From Chitinophagaceae bacterium (GTDB lineage: Bacteria; Bacteroidota; Bacteroidia; Chitinophagales; Chitinophagaceae), in assembly GCA_025351145.1 (NCBI GenBank), contig JANXWM010000605.1:1-33509 (forward strand): a stretch of DNA of 33,509 nt. The letters run 5' to 3'. Positions within the stretch are counted from its first letter, which is position 1, and every line of letters begins with the position of its first letter. The notes under the pieces were generated by a model. The model saw only the letters and a list, made by a program, of their open reading frames with translations, was not told the DNA's origin and did no database searches. Positions 17,636-26,200 of the stretch are shown piece by piece. The translations under genes were made by a program, and so were the position numbers.

Positions 17636-18943
17636 TTAATCAAATAAACCAGGCTCTCTTTGTTCAACATTTTTGGGTTGATAATTTTCAAGTATTGCTT
17701 CCTCAACCAGTGCTTTTTCACTGCCATATTTCTGTCTGGAATGTGCAATCACTAATTCTTTACTTGATTTATTTTGTTTGTGTGGTGGCAGGGTTAGCGC
17801 ACTAAAAGGTTTTGAAGTTGCGCCATCAATCATCAGTTTAATATACATGGCATATTTGGGAAGGTTCACAAAATCATTCTCACTAAATGGTGGATGAAAT
17901 TCTTTAACAAGATACTTTGCATCTTCTGCACCAATCCGAAAAGAGATGAGCGTGCCTACGTTTCCAAATATTGCAGCACGTATTTTTTCATGAATTTGGT
18001 CAATGTATTGGTGGGTTAAAAATAATGATAGCTTATACTTTCTTGCTTCGGCTAAGATGTCTGCTAAAGATAATGAGATGAATGAATGCATTTCGTCAAC
18101 ATACAGATAGAATGGAATTCTGTCAGCTTCTTTTTGAGTTGAACGATGCAATGCTGCTAATTGAATAGCGGTCACCAACATGCTGCCCATAATGGAAGAT
18201 GCGTCTTCACCAATTTCACCTTTAGATAAATTTACAATGAGTATTTTTCTTTCATCTAACACCGCTTGCATATTAAAACTGGTGGCCTTTTGTCCAACAA
18301 TATTGCTCAATGGAATACTGGTTATAAATATGCCGGTCTTATTAAGTATTGGAGTAATGGCTTCTGATTTTAATGCGGGGCTATATTTATCAAATTCATT
18401 CTTCCAGAATGAAATAATGTGTTGATTGGTTACATAGGTCAAAACATTATTTCTAAAATAGAAGTTGGTTAACAAGGGTTGGATGTCGAGCAAGGTGGCA
18501 CCAGGGTATTCGAGGAGGGTTAGCAGTGCATAGCGGAGGATATATTCCAATCGTGGCCCCCAGGAATCAGCCCATATCTTTCTGAAGGTTGATATCAGAC
18601 CTGCTGCCACTAAATGATGATCTGCAGGGTTAATACCACTTAAGGGATTGAATGCAATCGCATGTTCAACATCTTTTGGATTGAAATAGATGACATCAGC
18701 TATTCTATTTTCCGGGATATAGTGTAAAAGCGTTTCAGCAATGTCTCCATGCGGGTCTATGACGCAAAGTCCATTACCTCTTTCAATATCTGAAATAGCC
18801 ATGTTTAATAACAGGGTTGACTTCCCTACTCCCGTCTTTCCAATAACATAGATATGACCAAAGCGGTCAGCATCTTTAATGCCAAAGGGTTGATGTGTCT
18901 CTCTCCAATCAGTTATGCCAATGGGGGTGAGTTCTGACATCAA
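17636..18943 (-). CDS. Compact TraG/TraD/HerA-like ATPase
   Basis: The 435-residue protein is essentially only the ATPase core of the same family as the 1008-residue protein. Walker A (GKTGVGKSTL) lies at about residues 33-42. It is followed by LCVIDPHGDIAETLL, and Walker B (FYLYVDEMHSF) lies near 281 followed by LSLFLTHQYIDQI. It has no N-terminal membrane anchor, unlike classical VirD4/TraD, and no nuclease tail. Encoding a short and a long member of the same translocase family in one block suggests division of labour, for example hetero-hexamers or two transfer steps; this is inference. Its start is 124 bp from the divergent small gene at 19068, and a partial copy of the shared regulatory element lies in between. 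Confidence 0.85.
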   Translation of the reverse strand: MMSELTPIGITDWRETHQPFGIKDADRFGHIYVIGKTGVGKSTLLLNMAISDIERGNGLCVIDPHGDIAETLLHYIPENRIADVIYFNPKDVEHAIAFNPLSGINPADHHLVAAGLISTFRKIWADSWGPRLEYILRYALLTLLEYPGATLLDIQPLLTNFYFRNNVLTYVTNQHIISFWKNEFDKYSPALKSEAITPILNKTGIFITSIPLSNIVGQKATSFNMQAVLDERKILIVNLSKGEIGEDASSIMGSMLVTAIQLAALHRSTQKEADRIPFYLYVDEMHSFISLSLADILAEARKYKLSLFLTHQYIDQIHEKIRAAIFGNVGTLISFRIGAEDAKYLVKEFHPPFSENDFVNLPKYAMYIKLMIDGATSKPFSALTLPPHKQNKSSKELVIAHSRQKYGSEKALVEEAILENYQPKNVEQREPGLFD

Positions 18944-18983
18944 ATAATTATGCAGATTTTACAGAGTTTTTATAAGGCAGGGG

Positions 18984-19015
18984 AATTTGCGTTATAGACA
19001 AATTTCTCTTTCTTA
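18984..19015 (+). promoter_or_regulatory. Shared regulatory element, copy 1 (partial)
   Basis: TAGACAAATTTC at 18995-19006, followed by a pyrimidine run and TTA, agrees with the consensus copies at 18 of 21 positions. AATTTG at 18984-18989 supplies the other half of an inverted repeat around TAGACAAATT. Unlike the other copies it has no clear GTTATCC block upstream. It lies between the divergent ATPase gene and the recombinase operon, so it may act on both. Confidence 0.6.
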
Positions 19016-19059
19016 TTTTTTTAAATTCTTTTTGTAACACTGTGTATGTATCAGCAATA

Positions 19060-19080
19060 AGCATTCAATGTTTGAATGCT
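19060..19080. repeat. Palindrome at the first start codon of the recombinase operon
   Basis: AGCATTCAA (19060-19068) and TTGAATGCT (19072-19080) are perfect 9-bp arms around TGT. The ATG at 19068 lies inside it. It could be an operator or a translation-blocking hairpin, and it also leaves open that translation really begins at the GTG at 19095. Confidence 0.5.
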
Positions 19081-19283
19081 TAGTCGTATATCAGGTGTAT
19101 TCAAAAGAACTAATTAATAGCATAATAATTTATTTTCAAGAACGGCATAACCAATCTATTTCCGAAGAGACAGCCGAAGGCTATTTAAATTCACTTGCTG
19201 ACTTATTTGGGGCCTTTGTAGCATTGGTCCGTGAACAGCAAAATTTGTATAATACTGATAATTCAGATACGATACAAGCGTAA
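19068..19283 (+). CDS. Small acidic protein co-encoded with the serine recombinase
   Basis: The 71-residue protein has a conserved-looking helical centre (SISEETAEGYLNSLADLFGAF) and no membrane segment or signal peptide. It ends 11 bp before the recombinase start, so the two genes are translationally linked. The ATG at 19068 sits in a palindrome; a GTG at 19095 would remove nine residues and begin VYSKELINSI, which may be the real start. The function is unknown. The position fits a directionality or accessory factor of the recombinase, but that is inferred from context alone. Confidence 0.68.
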   Translation: MFECLVVYQVYSKELINSIIIYFQERHNQSISEETAEGYLNSLADLFGAFVALVREQQNLYNTDNSDTIQA

Positions 19284-19294
19284 GAAAAGCAACT

Positions 19295-20848
19295 ATGAAA
19301 TACGCTATTTATTGCAGGAAATCAACAGATACGGAAGACAAACAGGTACTGTCCCTTGAATCCCAGGAACAGGAGCTTGTAACACTGGCAAAAAAGGAAG
19401 ATTTAGAAGTCACCTTAATATTAAAAGAAAAGATGTCTGCTAAAGAACCTGGCCGTCCCATCTTTAATAAATTACTTGCCGCACTGAATAAGAAAAAAAT
19501 TGACGGTATTCTTTGCTGGAAAATTGATCGCCTCACGAGAAACCCCATTGACGGAGGGCAAATTCAATGGATGATGCAATCAGGGAAAATACAGTGTATC
19601 AAGACATTTGAAAGAAGCTATTATCCTTCTGATAATGTGCTGCTCATTAATATTGAGCAAGCGATGGCAACGCAATATATTAGAGATTTGAGCACCAATG
19701 TAAAGCGCGGAAATCGGGCAAAACTGGAACGCGGAGAATGGCCTAATCGGGCACCCTTTGGATATGTAAATGATAAAGCAGCTAAAACTATTATCGTTGA
19801 TAAAAGGGCGGCTAAATATGTGGTGCGAATTTTTCAATTATATGCAACTGGCGGATATACACTTAAAGAAATAACCAATACACTTTACCAGGAAGGCTTA
19901 CGAACAAAGGGCGGAAATAAAATGGGTAAAAGTCATATTCACCAAATTCTGTTTAATAAATTTTATTGTGGATTGATGGAAAAAGAAGTCAAAACATATC
20001 AGGGTACACATAAAGCGCTTATTTCAATTTCTCTCTATAACCAAGTCCAGGATATGCTGTTAGGCAGGCAACACCCCCGCCCCAAAAAACACGTATATGC
20101 AGCCAGAGGGTTCCTTAAATGTGCCTCCTGCGGTTGTATGTTAACGGGTGATACCAAGAAAGGGTATATCTATTACTACTGTACCAATGGCAAAGGGAAT
20201 TGTGAGCAGCACAAAAAATATTTGCGCTCTGAGGAAGTGGACAAGTTGATTGGAGATGTCTTACTTGAATTAAAATTTGACCTCACCGATATAGAGTTAG
20301 CAAGTCAGGCTTATGCACAGAAAAATCAGGCGCAAGGCAATACTATGCAATCCATATTGGAGAAGCTCACCATTGAGGTAAATATGCTGTTAGACAAAGA
20401 GTCTATGCTGGTTGATGGGTTTAGCTCTAAGATTATACGGGAAGAGGTCTATACCGCAAAAATGAAAGAAATAGAATATAAGCGATTAGAACTGAACCAA
20501 CAGATACGGCAAATCGAAGGAAAAAATGGAAAATCAGCAATTACTTTCGAACAGATTAAAAGTGTGTTTTTAAACGGTAATAAAGCCGCAGAATTGTATT
20601 CTACAGGTTCTGAGGAAGGAAAAAGAAATGTACTAATTAGTTTACTTTCGAACATCCATATTGAAAACCAAAAAGTCCTTAGTTACCAATTCAAAAGCCC
20701 ATTTGACTTACTGGCTAAAACGCCTAAAAATGCCAATTTATTTGCAAAGCTGACACTGATAGACGCTATCCGAAGTGCACTTCTCATAAGTTCTGATTGT
20801 TCAATCATAGAAATGCAGGATTATAGGTTATTACGAGAAACAGGATAA
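19295..20848 (+). CDS. Large serine recombinase (resolvase/invertase family integrase)
   Basis: The 517-residue protein has all parts of a large serine recombinase. An N-terminal catalytic domain starts YCRKSTD (nucleophile Ser10) with the conserved WKIDRLTRNP at about 75-84. A recombinase domain (about 150-255) begins at APFGYV and includes LYQEGLRTKGG. A zinc ribbon (about 274-307) has CASCGC followed by two further Cys. A coiled-coil region lies at about 340-420. These enzymes integrate and excise elements by strand exchange between short attP and attB sites with a 2-bp core, so it is the likely mobility enzyme of the block. I could not locate att sites; they need comparison with an empty site. 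Confidence 0.93.
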   Translation: MKYAIYCRKSTDTEDKQVLSLESQEQELVTLAKKEDLEVTLILKEKMSAKEPGRPIFNKLLAALNKKKIDGILCWKIDRLTRNPIDGGQIQWMMQSGKIQCIKTFERSYYPSDNVLLINIEQAMATQYIRDLSTNVKRGNRAKLERGEWPNRAPFGYVNDKAAKTIIVDKRAAKYVVRIFQLYATGGYTLKEITNTLYQEGLRTKGGNKMGKSHIHQILFNKFYCGLMEKEVKTYQGTHKALISISLYNQVQDMLLGRQHPRPKKHVYAARGFLKCASCGCMLTGDTKKGYIYYYCTNGKGNCEQHKKYLRSEEVDKLIGDVLLELKFDLTDIELASQAYAQKNQAQGNTMQSILEKLTIEVNMLLDKESMLVDGFSSKIIREEVYTAKMKEIEYKRLELNQQIRQIEGKNGKSAITFEQIKSVFLNGNKAAELYSTGSEEGKRNVLISLLSNIHIENQKVLSYQFKSPFDLLAKTPKNANLFAKLTLIDAIRSALLISSDCSIIEMQDYRLLRETG

Positions 20849-20852
20849 GGGA

Positions 20853-20895
20853 GTTATCCACTGAATTTGTCTAATAGACAAATTTCCCTCCCTTA
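20853..20895 (+). promoter_or_regulatory. Shared regulatory element, copy 2
   Basis: The 43-bp element starts GTTATCC and ends in the TAGACAAATTTC-CCTCCCTTA block found at three sites. Here the central part is a perfect inverted repeat: AATTTGTCTA, one A, TAGACAAATT (20865-20885). It ends 33 bp before the XRE gene at 20929. The length and position suggest a repressor or activator site combined with the promoter. Confidence 0.75.
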
Positions 20896-20928
20896 TAAGT
20901 CATCTTATTATTTTCTATCATTTATTCT

Positions 20929-21186
20929 ATGAGAAATACAAACGTAAAATATCCAAATAACACCTTAAAAGAATATCGGTTACGAAGTGGGTTAACACAA
21001 GAACAGGTATCACAAAAACTTAACATGCAATGTGAAGGTAGATTGTCTCGTTGGGAAAAAGGACTATCGGTGCCGAGTCTTAGTAATCTCGGCAAACTCT
21101 CACAGATGTATCGGGTTAGCCCTGATCTGTTGTATCCTGAGATGTTTTTACATCAAGAGCCTGGTGTGCTTCCAGAAGCTGTGTAA
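20929..21186 (+). CDS. Small XRE-family regulator
   Basis: The 85-residue protein is almost only an HTH domain (about residues 11-70). The recognition part reads LTQEQVSQKLNMQ and LSRWEKGLSVPS, followed by a helix-5-like LGKLSQMYRVSPDLLYPE. It is one of two similar short XRE proteins in the block (the other at 28898); both follow a copy of the shared 43-bp element by 32-33 bp. It is therefore a candidate to bind that element and control the regulon, possibly including itself. It is followed by an ImmA/IrrE-like gene, a frequent partner of XRE repressors on mobile elements. Confidence 0.87.
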   Translation: MRNTNVKYPNNTLKEYRLRSGLTQEQVSQKLNMQCEGRLSRWEKGLSVPSLSNLGKLSQMYRVSPDLLYPEMFLHQEPGVLPEAV

Positions 21187-21320
21187 ATGCTTCTTCGTTT
21201 CTTGAGGAAACTCTTTCATTTTCGGAATTGAGATACTGTAAATATTGCTCTTTGGCAGAAGAGGTCATAAATCTATTTTATAGATCAATCCTGAATTTCT
21301 AAAATTTGATTTTTCAATAA

Positions 21321-21357
21321 AGTATGTTATAGTGTTTTTAAACTCAAAACACATACT
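21321..21357 (+). repeat. Inverted repeat immediately before the ImmA/IrrE-like gene
   Basis: AGTAT (21321-21325) and GTGTTTT (21332-21338) pair with AAAACAC (21346-21352) and ATACT (21353-21357). The hairpin ends at the base before the ATG at 21358. It may be an operator, or an mRNA structure that limits translation start. Confidence 0.5.
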
Positions 21358-21930
21358 ATGGAAACCAATTTGGAAAAACTCAGCAACTTTCTGCATAGCA
21401 AGTATGGAGTACAGGTTATCATCAATGATGCTGTCATTGACGGAATCGAAATCGCAGAATTGGTAAACCGAAATATATTGATAAATAAACAATCCCGAGG
21501 AGAGGCAGAAATTCTATTTGTCATCGCTCACCTCTTTGGTCACATGGTACAGTTTTCACATTATGAAAACTATCAATATCTTGTCGAAAAAGTAGCAGAA
21601 CCGAAACCACTTCGCTTATCTACTGATTTCAGAAAATCATTTTATGAGTATGAAGTTGAAGCGTACAGTATTGGTAAGGGACTAATGGAAATAGCTTTAG
21701 GCCCAGAAATAGTAGCTATACTTGATGAGAAATATCAAATATATTTAGACACTGATTTCTTAAGCTATTGGGACTATCTCACGACCGGCAAGCAAGCTTC
21801 TGTCGCAGAGTTTAATACACTTCTGTTACACAATTACAGTAACTGGAAAGGTAACTATCCAAATCAACTTCCAACCATTCTTCCTCCTGACACGATTGTT
21901 TTTTCTTTAATGAGCACGAAGGTTTACTAA
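21358..21930 (+). CDS. Degenerate ImmA/IrrE-like (zincin-type) protein
   Basis: In this 190-residue protein the segment ILFVIAHLFGHMVQF at about residues 56-70 aligns with the HExxH helix of ImmA/IrrE-type proteases (usual form AHELGH). Both His are kept at the right spacing but the catalytic Glu is Leu. A later YEYEVEAYSIGKGLM helix would supply the third metal ligand region. Active family members cleave XRE repressors to switch on element transfer. The position behind the XRE gene at 20929 fits that pairing. Without the Glu it is more likely a metal-binding or decoy form than a protease. A strong terminator follows. Confidence 0.7.
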   Translation: METNLEKLSNFLHSKYGVQVIINDAVIDGIEIAELVNRNILINKQSRGEAEILFVIAHLFGHMVQFSHYENYQYLVEKVAEPKPLRLSTDFRKSFYEYEVEAYSIGKGLMEIALGPEIVAILDEKYQIYLDTDFLSYWDYLTTGKQASVAEFNTLLLHNYSNWKGNYPNQLPTILPPDTIVFSLMSTKVY

Positions 21931-21966
21931 AAGATCTCCTGATATTATTTAGGGGATCTTTTTTAT
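21929..21966 (+). terminator. Intrinsic terminator after the ImmA/IrrE-like gene
   Basis: AAGATCTCCT (21931-21940) pairs with AGGGGATCTT (21951-21960) with one mismatch and a 10-nt loop, followed by a T run. Confidence 0.75.
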
Positions 21967-22046
21967 TTTTTCAGACACTATTTCTACTAAAGTTCGAGTC
22001 CTGTTCTGGTTCCTTCTTTTTTATCACATCTAACAATTATTAGACA

Positions 22047-22080
22047 TTCAAAAAGCCTTATATTTCAAAGGCTTTTTGAA
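22047..22080. terminator. Bidirectional hairpin terminator
   Basis: TTCAAAAAGCC (22047-22057) and GGCTTTTTGAA (22070-22080) are perfect arms with a 12-nt loop. The T-rich arm can serve as the U tract in either direction. Confidence 0.6.
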
Positions 22081-22214
22081 GTGAATTTATAAAATTACTA
22101 TTTGTAGCAAGTGCTGGCCTTGTGGGACGATATCGGAACATCTTTAACAATAAGCTCTGACTGCTTTGCTATTGGTGTAAGTAATTATACCAAACAAAAT
22201 ATAGCGTAATCATA

Positions 22215-22257
22215 GTTATCCCCGGAATATGATGGTAAAGCAAATTTCTCTGCCTTA
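22215..22257 (+). promoter_or_regulatory. Shared regulatory element, degenerate copy 3
   Basis: GTTATCC at 22215-22221 and CAAATTTC followed by TCTGCCTTA at 22241-22257 keep the 43-bp geometry. The 21-base 3' block agrees at 16 of 21 positions, and the TAGA half-site is lost. No gene starts within the usual distance to the right. Confidence 0.5.
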
Positions 22258-22358
22258 CATTCTATAAATTCTGTGGTCTGGGAGTATAACAGAAAAGGGT
22301 TTTTTTAAATTAGATGCCTTTGCTAAATGTACTAATGAAAATTGCTTGTTAAAAAAAA

Positions 22359-23258
22359 TTAAGAAATAATGCGATTTTTTTTAAGGTTGCGCCTTATTTC
22401 ATTAAAAGTCGTTTCTATTTTATCGCCTTCAAAATTAATGCACTGTAGCCCTGCTAAATTTGAAATTTCTTCAGATATATTTTCTTTTAAAATAATGACC
22501 TTATCAAATCCTAATTTGCCCTGAAATAATCCAGCTTCATGAATCACATTTTGACGTGCAATAAATTTACCATCAGCTAACTCGTCTTCAGCTGTAAATA
22601 TTAAGATTGCAAATACTGTTTCATTTAAAAATTCATCAAGAATTCTTATTATTGAATCGCCTGTTCTGGATTCTTTCTCAAAATACACAGTTTCCAATTC
22701 TAAATCGTTATCCAAAAAAAGTTGAATAGCTTGCCAAAGTTTACTCCGTCCGTGCCCAATAAATATTTTATTTTTTTTATTGCTCAAAGTTCCATTAGCC
22801 GATATTTTATTATCTTCTGAATGGGTAACAGCACTTTGATCGAATAATATTACGCTAGATAAAATACCACTTACTTTCTGTAATTGCACTGCCCCTGTTT
22901 TTACAGCATCATTAATGCTTCTGTATAAAAAAGTGCGACCATTAGTAATATGAGCAACTCTTTCAGCTTTTCCAGAAGTAACAAAATAAATCTTAAGAGA
23001 TGAGAACTCCCTCTCAAGTACTTCGGCCCATTCCAGTCCCAATAAACGATCATCTACAACTAATTCTTCACTGTCGGAACCATATTGACGAATATGTATC
23101 CAGGTACAGACTAGTTGATCAGGATGAAGTTGTGAGAGAATTTGCTTATAGTGCTCGGTTCCCCAGCATAAAATTGGATACTTTCCTTCTAGCCTAGTCG
23201 TGATAGTATTCTTGAAGTTTTCTTTTTCATCAATTATGATATGAAGAAATCTTTCCAT
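22359..23258 (-). CDS. TIR-like effector (Cap12/Pycsar-effector type TIR domain), second gene of the defence operon
   Basis: The 299-residue protein has an unrecognised N-terminal half (about 1-150). The C-terminal TIR-like domain (about 163-295) begins with KIFIGHGRSKLWQAI and SRTGDSII, then FAILIFTAEDEL, the signature RQNVIHEAGLFQGKLG at about 232-247, and a final VIILKE strand. This matches the family 'predicted nucleotide-binding protein containing TIR-like domain'. Its studied members are NAD+-consuming effectors of CBASS and Pycsar-type immunity. I infer NAD+ cleavage on activation. The start codon lies inside the end of the 1709-residue gene (29-bp overlap), so the two are translationally coupled. 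No cyclase gene is present, so activation must come from the giant partner. Confidence 0.82.
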   Translation of the reverse strand: MERFLHIIIDEKENFKNTITTRLEGKYPILCWGTEHYKQILSQLHPDQLVCTWIHIRQYGSDSEELVVDDRLLGLEWAEVLEREFSSLKIYFVTSGKAERVAHITNGRTFLYRSINDAVKTGAVQLQKVSGILSSVILFDQSAVTHSEDNKISANGTLSNKKNKIFIGHGRSKLWQAIQLFLDNDLELETVYFEKESRTGDSIIRILDEFLNETVFAILIFTAEDELADGKFIARQNVIHEAGLFQGKLGFDKVIILKENISEEISNLAGLQCINFEGDKIETTFNEIRRNLKKNRIIS

Positions 23259-26200
23259 ATTTATTATTTAATATCGGTAAAGAAATTTCAAACCTGGTAA
23301 ATTCAGCATTATTTTCGTCGGTGATTACTTCAAATTTACCTTCGTAAAAAGATAAAATATCACTTATCCGTTTTATTCCATATCCTCCTGGAGTATTCCT
23401 ATCAAAGGCCTGATTTTGTTCAACGCAAAGTCTTATATAATTATTTTCGCATAGAAAATAATATTTTATGATCTTATTTTTTAAAACGTGTTTCTTAATG
23501 TTATCAAAGAAGAGGCTGTATACATTTTTAAGCATACTCTTATGAATTCCTACAATAAAAAAAGGGATCGCAATTTCCTCTCCCATCAATAGGTCACACA
23601 CAAATGATACATTATTAGTATTCCTTTTTTCAATAAACTCATTTAACTGCTCAACCCATATTGCTTTAAAGTTACACATAAAGTCAAAGAAAAATCTGAA
23701 AACATCAGATTCAACAGACATAATATCTACTTTTATAAATTCAAGTTTCCTGATTAGATATATACTGTTTGATTCAAGAAATTTCTGATTGTCGGAAAAA
23801 TATTCATCAAGTTCATTCCTCACTTTTATAAGAGAGTCTTCATCCCTTTCAGTAAAAATTTTTTTAAAAATTCCAGGTTTAAATGTGGCGAGAAAGTCTT
23901 TAAATGCCATCATATACTTAAGAATCTCGGTTATTTTCGGATGGATGTTATCTGACCACTCATGCAAATCAGCGTTCCTTTTATCAGATTTATCAACTTC
24001 ATTAATTAAATTCTCAATATGACTATCTAAACATTCATGGCCATTTTCTGTTTCTTCATTTTTGAAGATCTCGCACACTTTAATACTTGCTAAAGAAAAT
24101 ATTATTTCTTCTGGGTCGGGTGTTATTTCCAAAATGTTAAAAAGTTGACGAAAGCTCTGATATTGGTAGGACCGAATTGGGGAAGCTTTAAAAAGTTCTC
24201 TTACAGAAATATAGATTAATGTTCTAAACGCCCTATCGATTCTATCCTGATGAATACTCTCGCGGTCTATAAAATTTTTATATAAAAAGTAAGTAAGATA
24301 ATTAATTGGTATTTTTTCATCCTGAACATAATTTAAAACCAAATTTAAAAAGTCTACAGTACAGAATTCATAGCGGTCCAAAAAGGAATATATTTTTAAT
24401 AAAGATGTTTTGTCCCACAACGTTTCAGTTATTCCATTAAAAATCTGCTTCAGATAATTTTTTAGATTTTCAATTGCATTGTTTGATATATCGATTCTAT
24501 TTATCACGGTCAATAAATATGGTTCATGAAGAATCACTGCAATCATTGAATTATAATCCTCAAATAATAATTCCGCTTTTTCAATCATGTCATCAACATC
24601 GTCTTTATACAATCTATAGCTTTCATATTTCCCAATAAAATTTCTAAGAATAAATATTTTCTGCTTATTCAGTGATTTCGGAATTTTAGTAGGAATATTA
24701 ATTTCATCATTACTAGTTGTATCTTCTGACTTAATTTCGATCTTTCGATGAAGGATATATTCCTTTATGGTTTGTGAAATTGTTTTTAAATATATATTGT
24801 CAAGCTCCTTCTCTTCTTGTATAAAAGGAAATAAATTTGATCCTGCAGGGTAAACCGGAATATTTATATTTATTCCAAAAAATATTTTTATAGGAATTTC
24901 TCCTCGCTTTGATTTAATCTTTTTGATTCTAGACAAAAATTCTCTTTGATAGTCATCTAGTCTGGCAATTATTGAAAGGACTATTATTTCGGACACGGGC
25001 AAAAAGCAAACACAATCTATCATCTGGACTAATGTCTCCCCTGACCATGATCCATCATCTAGAATGAGCACTCTTGAATTGCTCTTTTGTTTGCTTATGC
25101 TATTAAGAAATTTTGGCGGAAATGTAAATCTCCAGCCTTTGGGTGTATTTATTCTTGGAATAGGAAAGACTTCCACGTTTTTTTCACCGTTAGATTCTTT
25201 GCATATACTCGGAATATCATCAATGATTTCCATGGCACTGGAAAGAAAAGGAATAAATATAAAATCGATTGATAAATCAGGTTTTGAATATTCTATTTCC
25301 TGCTGCTGAATATTAACCTGGATACTTTTTAATAAATCTTCAATAGTTGTATTTGTCGATTTTATAATATCAATGTTTTTTTCAATCTTAATAATTGCTT
25401 TGTTGGGTATACCTTTTTGATATTTTGCATTCGAAATATTTGATTTTAAAATATCAAATTTTTTCATTAATAAATTACTTTCTTTTTTAAGTTCGTCAAT
25501 TTGTTTGCCTAGGTTACTTCTGTCATAATCGCTTTTTTCTTCATTTATACTTTTGAAGATTTTTTTTAAAAATCTATACCCATTGCTTTTATCAACTCTA
25601 TAGAGTTTTGAAGCGAAAATATAATAGGTATGATGCGTTGTATTATGTCGCATATGTCCAATATATAATACAGTTTCTACATCGATCAATGAAAAAAAGT
25701 CTTCCAATTTGAAGAGAATGTTAAGTGTTTTTCCAGTCTTTTTTTTGAGTGTTATCGGAGCATTAATAATGGGACTTATCCATATAACCTTTTTTTTATC
25801 AGGGGGCTCCAAAAACAATTCAGTAGGAGATTCAATTAGTGAGACAATATCATCATTTATTGAAACATATCTATCTTTTTTTATTCTGCAGTCAACAATT
25901 GTAAGAAAGGCACAAACTTCAATTGATTTCGAAACGCTTGTTAAACTATTTTTTATTTTGTTCGATAACCCTCCTGTAGAAATTACATCATTGACTACAA
26001 GAACCGAATCTCCATCATGAATATCTTTAAAAGGTTCTTCTTTTTCAAATTCATAATAATTAGAAAGAGGAATTAAATATAATGGAGTATACTCAAAGTC
26101 ATCACTTAGTTCGGTGTAAATATCTTTTACCTCTTTACCCAAAAGTTCGCTACTTAATGTAACTGTCAATATCTTATTAGGCCTTCTTTTTATGTGATCA

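Larger units (their letters stand above)
21967..22358. other. Gene-free region between the ImmA-like gene and the defence cargo
   Basis: About 390 bases with no supported gene. It holds a strong hairpin at 22047-22080 (11-bp perfect arms beginning TTCAAAAAGCC), probably a bidirectional terminator, and a degenerate copy of the shared regulatory element at 22215-22257. That copy points to the right but no rightward gene follows it. This suggests the original downstream gene was lost or displaced by the leftward defence operon. Confidence 0.55.

Noticed and set aside
21116-21268. 50-codon minus-strand frame antisense to the end of the XRE gene
   Set aside because: It reads as plausible protein, but nearly half of it lies on the opposite strand of a clear XRE gene and no promoter is visible.
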